DNA from: Mesostigma viride
Taxonomy: Eukaryota > Streptophyta > Mesostigmatophyceae > Mesostigmatales > Mesostigmataceae
Direction of reading: 5' to 3'
Length of the DNA stretch: 41,000 nt
Assembly (NCBI GenBank): GCA_009746045.1
Contig: RPFO01000744.1
Location: 1-41,000 of the forward strand
Of this stretch, positions 1-10,000 are shown piece after piece. Each line of letters begins with the position of its first letter. Within the stretch, counting starts at the first letter, position 1. Below the pieces are notes generated by a model, which was not told where the DNA came from, did not search any database, and worked only from the letters and a program-made list of their open reading frames with translations. Both the position numbers and the translations under genes were made by a program.

Positions 1-613
1 CCTCTCCTCCCCCTTCCTCCCTTCCCTTCCCTTCCCTTCCTCCCCTTCTTCCCCTCCGCTTCCTTCCCTCCCTCTCCCCTTCCCCCTTTCCCCCTCCCCT
101 CCTCCCTCCCTTCCCTCCCTTCCCTCCCTTCCCTCCCTTCCCTCCCTTCCCTCCCCCCTCCCTTCCTCCCTCCCTTCCCTCCCTTCCTCCTCCCTTCCCT
201 CCCTCCTCCTCCCCCTCTCCCTCCGTCCCTCCCTCCATTCCCTTCCCTTCCCCCTCCTTCCCTCCCTCTCCCTTCCCTCTCCCTCCCCTCCCCCTCCTTC
301 CCCCCTTCCCTCCCTTCCCTCCCTTTCCCTCCCTCCCTCCCCTCCCTCCCTTCCCTTCCCCTCCCTCCCTCCTCCCTCCCTTCCTCCCTCCTTCCCTTCC
401 CTCCCTCCTCCTTCCCTTCCCCTTCCCCCCTCCCTCCCTTCCCTCCCTTCCCTCCCTTCCCTCCCTTCCCCTCCCTTCTCCCTCCCTTCCCTCCCTCCCT
501 CCCTTCCCTCCCTCCCTCCCTTCCCTCCTTCCCTTCCCTTCTCCCTCCCCTCCCTCCCTTCCCTCCCCTTTCCCTTCCCTCCCTCCCTCCCTTCCCTCCC
601 TTCCCTCCCTTCC
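1..613. repeat. polypyrimidine (CCCTTCCCTCCCT-type) tract
   Basis: About 613 bases consist almost only of C and T on the plus strand; the purines I see are G58, G225 and A237, before CTAG ends the tract near 614. The units are irregular mixes of CCCTT and CCCT. Homopurine-homopyrimidine DNA of this length can form triplex (H-DNA). It probably lies inside a long intron of the minus-strand LRRC9-like gene, where the transcript would be purine-rich. No coding potential is seen. Confidence 0.9.
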
Positions 614-1892
614 CTAGCTTCCCTGCCTTCCCTATCTTCACTAGCTACTACACTACTTTCATATGGCCCAGGGTAGGACCGAACAGCCCTACCTCCCGGT
701 CTTCATCGCGGATGGCCTTCCCATCCAGGCGCGTAACCTGCAAGCTCCCGCAGCAGGCAGAGCACCAAAGGCAAAGCAGCCATCCAGTACACACGAGGCA
801 CCAGCGTGTGAGAGCTGGAGGTCAGGCAAGGCAGTGAAGGGTTCGCAGAGGCAGACACTTGCCTGCGGTGGCTGCACGAGCAAGGATAGAGATAAACGTG
901 CAACCCTTTACATGCCATAGTGTGAGTGCGGACATCACTGATGGCACAGTGCCCAGAATGGCACCTATCTGGAGGCAGGGTGCCCAGAAACACGATGCAA
1001 ATCTAGGGCTATCAAACACCCTGCTATGCTGGCAGTTTCAAAACACGTCGCCATGGCCCTCGTTTGCATATCCCAGGGATGTTGAACACCCTATCATGCT
1101 AGCAGTTTCAACCCACGTCGCAACTGCTTGGTAATGCAGGACAACTTCGGAACACATCACACTAAGGAGGAGTGGCTGCGACACAAACCGACCAGCGCGC
1201 TGCTAACGTCGGATTTTCCAATTTCTCAGCTGTCCGCTCGTTCTGGAAACTTGACCCAATCTCCTAGGGGAGCGCGCTCTTGAAACGTTTTAGGACTTGG
1301 TGCGATCGGGGACCAAACCCAGGGGTGGGGTGGGTCAGGGGGGTGGGCGGGGCGGGGGAGAGCCCACAAACGACGGGCTGAGAAAAAAGAGAAATTGATA
1401 TTGGGTGGCCTGCATTGTCGGGGAATCGCGCGTTTGCGACGGGGGGTCGCTGGTCGACCCCCTGATCCCCCCTCCACTTTCTTGCCCTTTTTTTAAGGGT
1501 AGGGGTGGGGGGGGCAGCCCCAACATCCCTTCCTCCCCTCCACCTTGCCCTTTCGAGGCACCCCCAAACCCCCCTCAACCTTCTTGTTTTGGGGGGGGGG
1601 CAAGCGAGCAAGCGCGTGGTGGGGTGTGACAGCAAGCAAGATGTGTGTTTGTGTGTGTGATATGTCACTTGATGTGTGACAGATGACACGCGCGCACACA
1701 CACACACACAAATACAGCCTGGTGTGTCATGGCGGGGCGATTACACACATGCTTGATGCGTGATCACGGACCAACAGGCACGCACACACACACAACCACA
1801 CAAAACCACACACAAGGCACACACACACACAAAACCACACACAAGGCCTCACACACACACACACACACAAAGCCACACACAAGGCCGCACAC
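614..1892. other. non-coding stretch, probably intron of the LRRC9-like gene
   Basis: I recognise no exon of the LRRC9-like gene here on the minus strand and no other coding signal; the open frames are short and of low complexity. A similar phrase (ggcagtttcaa / agcagtttcaa with flanking acccacgtcgc) occurs twice near 1030 and 1101, a small degenerate duplication. G-rich runs at 1320-1360 and 1505-1600 alternate with C-rich ones. Confidence 0.5.
1636..1868. repeat. (CA)n/(TG)n microsatellite cluster
   Basis: Several CA/TG dinucleotide runs separated by short phrases (cacacacaaggc, aaaaccacac) lie just 3' (minus strand) of the last visible LRRC9-like exon. The runs abut the donor site at 1892-1891. 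They produce only simple-sequence open frames. Confidence 0.85.
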
Positions 1893-4800
1893 CTGCTTGA
1901 TGTGCCTCAAGATGACATCGCGGTAGGTCTTGTCGGCGGCGACGGGGCAGGGTGGAAAGTGGGGGTCGGCCAGGCACAGGCTGCGGAGGGAGGACATCCG
2001 AGAGAGGGGCTCCAGCTGCTTGAGGTGGGCGATGCGGTTGCCAGATATATCCAGCGACTGCATGGCGCACGACACGGAGTGTAGTAGTACATGAAACGTA
2101 CATGGTGAATGGCGCCGTTGCCAGAAGTGTTGAGCGACTGCGTGATGCTAAATAAAGCACACATAAAATGGAAGTCAAGGTTAAAAGGAAGCAGGCTGAG
2201 GTAGCCCACAGTGCAATGAACTCGTCATGAGGTGCAGGGGCATTCAAAGCTGTGACAACACCAACCACATGAACGTTAGGCGATTCTAGAACCTGCCTGC
2301 AGCTTGGTAAGCTTGCCCAGGCCGTCCAGTGACTCGATCGAGTTGTCTTGGAGGAAGAGCTCTTCCAGACCGTGAAGTTTCTCGAGGCCCTCGATGCGGG
2401 GGATCTGGTTGGAGTAGAGCCAGAGTTTCTGCGGGGTGGGGGCGGGAGCGAGCGAGGGGTGGGGGTGGGAATGAGCGCTGGGGATGACGGACATCAACAC
2501 AGTGTCTGCGAGGTAGGGCCACATTTTCACAATCCAACCCACAATGCAACCCATGTGATAGGGTCTGGGGAAAAGCGTGACAAGCCGTAGGGCGGGGGCG
2601 AGCGAGGGGGAGGTATGACATTAGAGTTTCTGCAAGGTGGGCACAGGAACGAGCGATGGAGAGGACGGACATCAAACGGAATGAGTACTTGGGGGCGCAT
2701 GAGTGCTCGGGGGCATGAGTGCTCGGGGGCGCATGAGTGCTCGGGGGCATGAGTGCTCGGGGGCGCATGAGTGCTCGGGGGCGCATGAGTGCTCGGGGGC
2801 GCGTGAGTGCTCGGGGGCATGAGTGCTCGGGGGCATGAGTGCTCGGGGGCATGAGTGCTCGGGCGCATGAGTGCTTTTGGGCACTCTCACGATGGGGCAT
2901 GCAAAGATGGTGAGGGGGTGTGAAGATGATGAGAGGCATGAGTGATTGGGCGCATGAGCCATTGGGCTTGCTAATAGCTGGGCGCTCCCACGATGGCGTG
3001 CAGAAATGGTGAGAGGCATGAGTGATTGGGCGCACGGACAGCTGAGCGAAAAAAGGATGAATAGCGGAATGAAGAAAGAAAGGACTGCGCGAAAAAGGAA
3101 TGTTGGGCACAAACTACCGGGTGCGCATGAATGGATTATAAACATGGGTGGCATGAGTGCTTGGGGGCATAAACCCTAAAACCCTAAAACCCTAAACCCT
3201 AAACCCTAACCCCTAAACAGCTTGTAATGGGAGGCGTGGGTACTTGGGCGCATGAACCACAGGATTGCCTGCACGAAAGATTCGGCAACCGGACTGCTTT
3301 AGTAGGACTAGGAGCGGTGTGCACCCACGACTAGCTGCACCAAGGATGGGGCGCATGACGCCTTCCATGTTGAAATTCAACCAGCTTGGTTACGATGCAC
3401 CGCGATAGCCGCGGGAACCAACCGGTGAAAAGGGATGGTGCCGGTCGCATAGGGCGCAACCAAAGAAAGGATGTGCAAGGGCAGCAGTACCGTGAGTCCT
3501 GATGACGCCAACAAGACGGATGGCAGAGTCGAAATGACGACAACAAAAAAGCATACCTAGGGCAGAGGAAGGGAAGGCAGGAGAGGGGGCCACAGGACGT
3601 GAAGGGAGGGAGGGGGGGGAGGGGGGCAAGCATTGGCAGTTGTAACCAAAAGATCTGTGGCGGTGGTGGCGGTGATGGTGGTCGTGGCAGTGCCGCTGGT
3701 GTTGGCGTTGGGAGCGTTGGGGGCTGCATCGCACCCTGCAGTCACCCTATCATCGCGTGCAGCACGCCCTCCCAGGGCAGGCTTGCAGAGATAAAGTAGA
3801 AGAAGCAATCAAGCGCATTTTGCACCATGTACAGCACCATCTAGTAAGCACACAATACCACGCAGTTAGCATACAGTACCATCTAGTATACAGTACCATC
3901 TGGTTAGTGACCGCGCTGGTCGCTTGCTGACAGCGTAGGTAGCCTGGTGAGAGTATCGTATCGCGATGGAAGAGACAGGTCAAGTGGACCACAATAAATA
4001 CAAGAAAACCAGCCCCTTTGAATGCTTCCAGCTTCCCACGACAGCAATTTCCCAGTAACATGATACCATGGCTGTACCTACCTATATACCTAGTGCTAGT
4101 AACGATACCTTGGCTGCACCTACCTGTATACCTAGTGCTAGTAACGATACCGTGGCTGTACCTACCTGTATACCTAGTAATAACGATACCGTGGCTGCAC
4201 CTACCTGTATACCTAGTAGTAAAGATACCGCGGCATCTAGATGCTCTTTGCCATAGTTGCAGCGCCTCAGACCCACCTCCCCGCCACTATTCCCCATGGC
4301 ATGGCCGAACCCCCCCACACTTACCTGTAGCTTCGGGCACGCATGCAGCCCCTCGATTTTCTGGATCTGGTTTTGGTGAAGGTACAGCTCGGTGAGCTGG
4401 GGGAGGGTGACGAGGCCTGGCATGCGTGCAGCCATGGTCATGTGGCGTAGAGGCACAGGGCGTGCGTGCATGCATGCGTTCACAACGCAGCATGTGTATG
4501 AATGAAGGATAATCTGGAGTTGTCGATAACTTGCGAGAATTTCACATCACAGCTAGTGGGTTCAGTGTGCTGTGGACATACAGAGGGGACCTACCGAACA
4601 GACCCATCTTTCAAGGGATGGCCATGGACATTGGACAACAGTACCCAGTTGGCACTCCACATTCGAAGTGCCAAGTGCTGTACGTACAGAAACAACTGAG
4701 GTGGTCCGCTTCCCATTTTCTAGGCTGAACTGAAAAACCCCCTAGGCTGAACAGAACAGTGCGCTCCCACTCGTTTGACTGCTGGATGTATTGATTGGCA

Positions 4801-5722
4801 GAGACATGTGAGGACAACGATTTGATGCATGACCTCAAAAAAATTAATGTGGGTGTTGCCATGGCTTGGCTCATTAGGGCCGAGATACACAGCAGTTTCC
4901 TTTCCCCTTCAAGGCTGGGGTCGCTGTGCCCAGTTCTAGTTCAAGCGAGGAGGGGAAAAGGGGACCCACTGAGAGGCATTGATTGAGAGTTGCAGGGGGA
5001 AGTAGCGGCTGTTCCTTTTGGAGGAACTCACCGCTCATAGAAGTAAGCTTCTGTTGGCAGAGGCATAGCCGCGTCAATGTGGACGCCACCTGATGCAATT
5101 CTGGCATCCGTTCCAGCTTGCCTCCGATCAGGTTAAACTCCCGTAGAGCGGAGAAGCCGGTTAGTGCTGCAGACGGGACGTGCGCCACCTCCAGGAAGAT
5201 AGCCTCGAAGACGGTCACATTCTCGGGCGTCGCCTGGAAATCAGCAGGCACAATAACAGGTTTATATGTGCCGTGGGTGGCACACAGAGTGAGCATACAA
5301 TTGAACAAGGAGCGCGCGGAACAGCGAAACAGCGCTCCAAATTACACGAGTGCATGCACGCGCAAATGCTAGGCAAGAAGTTGTCACGAAATGAGAGCAA
5401 AACATGCTAGCGAACGTGCACGGCGGACGTCTACAGTATTAGGCACGCGGAAGTTTCACAAAAAATGGCGTTCATTATGACTTTCAACCAGACATCACGC
5501 CATTAACAGCTAGGGATGATCGCATTGCCGGCCCTCTAATCTAAGAAGCGCAGCTGAAATCGGACTAATTAGATTTCTACGCCTCACGCGCCACGAGGAA
5601 TTATTGATAAGATATAGGTGGTGGTTGCAACTCAGTGACATGTACCATACCTCGCCAGTGGCTTCCAACAGGTGCTCTTTCTGCAGGGGGCGGGAGAGAC
5701 CTGCAGTCGCCAATTCATCCAT
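1893..5722 (-). CDS. LRRC9-like leucine-rich-repeat protein, N-terminal part (5 exons, runs off the left edge)
   Basis: The exons I infer on the minus strand are 5722-5651 (start ATG, A at -3 and G at +4), 5233-5032, 4416-4325, 2428-2297 and 2057-1893: 663 nt, 221 codons, with one open frame across all junctions. The first two junctions and the 3' donor at 1892 are GT/AG; the intron after 2297 needs a GC donor. The middle exons encode SDS22-type repeats of 22 residues: ELYLHQNQIQKIEGL, KLWLYSNQIPRIEGL, ELFLQDNSIESLDGL and SLDISGNRIAHLKQL. The last exon carries CLADPHFPPCPV, matching the DP..NPV cap that follows the first repeat block in LRRC9 proteins. LRRC9 is a poorly characterised, cilium-associated scaffold. 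Exon 1 (MDELATAGLSRPL...) is the least certain. The rest of this normally much longer protein lies beyond position 1. Confidence 0.75.
2100..2137 (-). pseudogene. decayed duplicate of an LRR exon 5' end
   Basis: Immediately upstream (minus strand) of the exon that starts at 2057, a second acceptor-like CAG (ending at 2138) is followed by a reading SLNTSGNGAIHH. This mirrors SLDISGNRIAHL of the real exon. At DNA level, gttgccaga and agcgactgc are shared with the same spacing. The frame closes soon after, so this looks like a partial tandem exon duplication that has decayed, not a used exon. Confidence 0.5.
2685..2875. repeat. 16/18-bp minisatellite (gcatgagtgctcgggg)
   Basis: About twelve tandem copies of catgagtgctcggggg, with or without an extra gc, sit in the intron between LRR exons 4325 and 2428. 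Single degenerate copies (gcatgagtgattgggc, gcatgagtgcttgggg) continue to about 3165, next to the telomere-like array. Confidence 0.9.
3167..3216. repeat. interstitial telomere-like array (CCCTAAA/CCCTAAAA)
   Basis: Roughly seven units of CCCTAAA, some with an extra A or C, form a short array. The plus strand reads CCCTAAA, so TTTAGGG is on the minus strand. TTTAGGG is the plant/green-alga and dinoflagellate type of telomere repeat. The array is internal, within an intron of the LRRC9-like gene, so it is not a chromosome end in this window. Confidence 0.85.
4060..4235. repeat. tandem repeat of about 43 bp, four copies
   Basis: Four successive copies of a unit containing gatacc-tggctg-acctacct-tatacctagt occupy the intron just 3' of LRR exon 4416-4325 on the minus strand. 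Copies differ by point changes and by indels near ctagtgctagtaac. A looser series built on acagtaccatctag occurs just before it at 3830-3905. Confidence 0.85.
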
Positions 5723-6177
5723 CTTCCAACGGATTTACACTGCCAATCGTGATCACGCGATTTTATCACATCATCCCAGTCGGCACATAGAAATGCTCGC
5801 ATGTAGTCTCATGTAATTGACGTGATTGTGTCAACTTAGGGCGGGCACGTTGTTGGTCGTATTTCTATACTGCTACAAACAACATCACACGGACATTTCC
5901 ATGTGCTTGTCTACAATAGATGATCAACCGACTGACAACCTTGAGCAACCTTGACACCATATAACCTACATTGTTTGTTGGCACTGACGCCATACATATT
6001 TCAGCGCCTGCACTACAATTATCGGAGCGCGCACGAACTACATAAATTATTAATGTTCTGTAAACTTCGGCTATGTCATGCCTGCCTGCCAGTCCGAGAT
6101 GAGATGTCCTGCAAAACAAAGTAACCACTGGCGGCTGCCACTCGTGCTCCTTGTCTTCGACCGCCAATGTCAATGCA

Positions 6178-6202
6178 TGTTGTTGTTGTTGTTGTTGTTG
6201 TT
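6178..6202. repeat. (TTG)n microsatellite
   Basis: Eight TTG units are followed by more scattered TTG/GTC triplets to about 6320. This resembles the much longer array at 26701-27186. Confidence 0.85.
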
Positions 6203-6324
6203 GGTTTTCCGGGGGTGATAGACCGGGGGAGATAGTTGTTGTCGTTGACTGGTCGTTGTTGTCGTTGTTTTGCACCCCACGCTGCACAATCATGGGCATT
6301 GTTGTCATTGTTGACTGTTGAGAT

Positions 6325-6545
6325 TGCCAATCTGCACCAGTCCTCTTGGTCGCGCAAGGTACCAGAGGTCCCGAGTTCGATTCCCGCCAAGCACCTCTAG
6401 ACCATTCGCAACTCCTAGCTTCTGAGTTCTGACCGGTCTATCGTCCCTAGTTCGTACATAGTCCGTATTTGTAACTCGTTCGTACACAATAGACCGTAGA
6501 CACAACCTAGTTCGCGGGAATAAACTCAACTCAACTCAACTCATT
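6325..6545 (+). mobile_element. SINE-like element with tRNA B-box and (CAACT)n tail
   Basis: gagttcgattcc at 6373-6384 is a good RNA polymerase III B-box. A poor A-box-like tcgcgcaaggt lies only about 13 bases upstream, so an anticodon arm is missing. About 140 bases downstream the segment ends in aataaactcaactcaactc, a short tandem tail of the kind SINEs carry. A tRNA-derived head, an unrelated body and a simple-repeat tail fit a SINE copy. No target duplication was identified, and no second full copy is in the window. Confidence 0.4.
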
Positions 6546-7028
6546 GAACTCAACAACCAGCTTCGCCAGCTCACAGCATGACTCACACCAATCAGGCTGC
6601 CCATGTGCGGCGTGGGCAACAACAACAACTCCAAATCGCCACTAGGTAGGCAATCAGTCAATCACCGCGTCACAGCTGTGCGCTCACTGCGCTGTGGCCA
6701 ATGTGCGGCGTTGGCGCGTAACGTAGCAAATTCGAGCATGCGCAACGCCATGTTCGCGAGAATGCGCGAAGACGTCATGGCTCAAAAACAACCTAGCGAT
6801 CCAGCACAAAGAGCACGGGGATTTACGACAATGCCTCTGGGGCGGAACGCTGTTTATTAACCCGCTGGTTCGTAAAAGCTTGCAAAAGTGCGTTCCGTTA
6901 CATGCAGCATGCTCCGACGTTAGTATGTGCTGTCCTTTGTTGTCAAAATCATCGCTTAACATATTATTATTCTGACGCAGGAGCCATATCGTAGCCGGGC
7001 TAGAAGTCCTTAGCGCTTATTTCCGGCC

Positions 7029-10000
7029 ATGGCGGGGTTTAGCCTTGGCAGTTGGCTTCTAGGAAGCAGCGAGGAAACTGAGAAAGCTCCCGAAGCAGCT
7101 GGCTTTTCGCTTTCCAGCATCTGGGGAAATGCGGCGGCACCCCAGCAGGCCGCGAAACCCCAGCAGGAGGAGATCTTTCATTGCTTCGCATGTTACAAAA
7201 CATTTACGAACACGAAAGGTCTGCGTCCACCAAAGTGCCTTCCTTGCGGCCACTTTGTTTGCCGGCCTTGCGTGGAATCGGTCACCAGCCTGTCTGGCGC
7301 CCGCCTGTGTCCACTCCTCTCTTGCAAGAAATTGATTATTGGTGACGCAGACAGGCAGCCTCTGGCGTTCTCCTTGCTGAACATACTTGAAAGATCGAGT
7401 TCCGAAGCCACCGATCTAACAGAAGACAAGATCTGCCTCCACTGTAAGGAGGACGTGGCTACCGGCTACTGCGCCGGTTGCACCCGGTTCCCGTACATGT
7501 GCGGGCCATGCGGCATGATCGTGCACGAAAAGATTGAGGCAACCTCGACTCCCGTCCAGAAGCTTGCCCACAAGCCGGAGCCGCTGCACTCGCCAAGCAT
7601 CTGCCGTACGCACCCTGGCGTGGTCCTGCGGCATTTCTGCGAGCGGTGCCTGCAGATGGTCTGCGACACGTGCCTAAAGCAAAGCCACAGCTACTGTACC
7701 CGCTGGATCCTGACCTTGCCTCTCTCGGAGAAGGATGCCGTGCGCCTGCTGGAGGTCCTCGAGAAGCAGCTGCCGGGCCTTGCAAAGCTGTACCCACAAC
7801 TCACGGTGAGCGGTGCGCTAGAGCATTAGAGCACTAAAGCTCTAGAACACTGGAGCTCAAGAGCACTAGAACCGGCCTAAGCGACACCATAGGGAAAGGT
7901 CGCCCTCGCCAAGCCTAGCATGTACGAGTGGCATGCAATGTGCTTGACATATAGGGCCACACATCAATTAGACAAACAAACAACGCTGGTCTGCTGCTCC
8001 CTAACGCAAGCCCCATAAATATTAGAGGATGCCCAGCAAATCGTTGCAGCATTGTTCTGTCCTGGTAAAAATTTCCATTGAAAAGCGTCATTTTGTCTTC
8101 CTAACATCTTTTTCATCACTCCCGGTACCATGGCCGCTGTCATGTCGTGAACGTCCATGTTGATGTTTTTGTAGCTCACGTAAGGAATGTTTACATTTTA
8201 TACCAAGGAGACAACATTTTATACATTTATATGTTTATGTTTATCGTTTTTTATTTAGTTTATAGTTTGTGTAATGATCGATCCAGCAGAGTAGCTACAC
8301 GCTCACAGCATGCCCAGGGGGTGAGATTCCTTAGTACTAGCGTTTCAGATCTCCGCCATGTGCACTTTTGGTTCCAAAAGAACAAGGACTGCAGCATCGC
8401 AATTTCTCTCCGAGAGGCCAGTCTCACCTTGCCAAATTGCAGGTTGTGAAGCACAGGCAGAATGCACTTGCTTTTTCACAGACTAGGCACTACACCGCCA
8501 CAACGATCATAATGGTTGGCCTTACCAAGCATTACTTGCACATCCACCTGACATTTCAAATGTCAGTTTACCGTCGCGCACATCCACCCAAAGAGCCCAC
8601 ACGTCCACTGAACTTTGCACTGAATCCTCATGATGCCTTACCCAACCATACACTACACAAGTACACTTGCACGTTCACCCAGCATGTCACCCAGCACGTT
8701 CACCCATCCAGTTGCCATTGCACACATCCATCCAGTAACCGCACTCCTCCCAGCATTCCCCTGTTGTAAATGATATCTTACCCATGCATCCAGCCCTTGC
8801 AAAACACCCTGGCTCGTAATTGCTGGCCGTACCAAGCACCCAGCCCTTGCACATTCACCCAGCCATTTTACCCTTGCAATCCATCCAACAACCCGCACAT
8901 GCAAGACATCTGACCAGCGTCGCCCTGTCTTCATACTATCTCACTGAACCGTTCACTAATTCTTGCACGGTTGCCGCCCATACGCCACATCTCACGTATC
9001 CATCCACAACACACCGTCGCCGCCCATCCCCCTCGCGTCATGTGTCCACCCAAATCACACAACCCACAGGAAGCGCGCGACGAGCTGGCGGGCCTGCAGG
9101 CATCCGTCACGCGGCGTTGCGACCTGTCCGCGTCGCACTTCAGCAATGTGTGGCAGAAGTGGGAGGCGGCGCTCAAGGAGCGCAAGAAGGAGCTGGAGAA
9201 GGCACTGGAGGAGATATACAACAAGCGCAAGGGGCACATCCGGGGGCAGGTGGGGACCTGGGGGGTGGACGGGGTAGGGTGTAGGGTGTGGGGTTTAGGA
9301 GGTATGAATAAGGGTTTAAAGCGAGGGTTGGGGGTTGAGGGTTTATTCTGAGGGTTGGGGGTTGAAGTAGTGAGGGTTGGGGGTTGACGGTTTGTAGTGA
9401 GGGTTGGGGGTTGGGGGTTGGGGGTTGGGGGTTGGGGGTTGGGGGTTGGGGGTTGGGGGTTGGGGGTTGGGGGTTGGGGGTTGGGGGTTGGGGGTTGGGG
9501 GTTGGGGGTTGGGGGTTGGGGGTTGGGGGTTGGGGGTTGGGGGTTGGGGGTTGGGGGTTGAGGGTTCAGAATCGTTTTGTGCATTTGGGCAACGTGGATT
9601 GGCTGGTCTATTTCGTGCGTGGGGATGGGCAACATGGATAGCTGGTCCTTTTTTTAGATGTGGCTATTGTAATTGCAGTACTATAATTGGAATGCAGCCA
9701 CTTGATACATGTGGCTTCTACAGGGGCTGGTTTCTGTGCTTGTTGTGCCTGGGGACGTGGTAGGACAGGCAGGTTGACTGGGGTGGCAGGAAGAGGGGGC
9801 GGACCATACTGTCTGGGTGGGCAATGTTTTAGCTCCATAACCGACGCTACCGAAGGCACATGTTTGGTTACCATGGATGTGCGGCAGCAAGAGGATGGGT
9901 GGAGAATCAACCTACTAGTGTTTAATAAGCAGCACACATGAGGAGATTACAGTAGCGTGCCTTCCTCTCCCTCTCGTCTGCGTCCCTCACATGCTGCGGT

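Larger units (their letters stand above)
5723..7028. promoter_or_regulatory. intergenic region between two divergent starts
   Basis: The inferred starts of the LRRC9-like gene (5722, minus) and the TRIM-like gene (7029, plus) face away from each other across 1.3 kb, so both promoters must lie here. No clear TATA box is visible. About 250 bases (6300-6545) look like a SINE insertion and 6178-6202 is a (TTG)n run, which leaves about 0.45 kb of non-repeat DNA on each side. Confidence 0.45.

Noticed and set aside
2286-3154. minus-strand frames of 160-274 residues with STHAPEH repeats
   Set aside because: They are translations of the 16/18-bp minisatellite read through an intron; only the LRR exon 2428-2297 inside this span is supported.
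6349-6384. tRNA gene suggested by gagttcgattcc B-box
   Set aside because: The A-box is poor and only about 13 bases away, no anticodon arm or acceptor stem forms, and a (CAACT)n tail follows; a SINE-like copy explains it better.
9384-9763. glycine/tryptophan-rich frame (GLGVGGW repeats)
   Set aside because: It is the translation of the (TTGGGGG)n array inside an intron of the TRIM-like gene.
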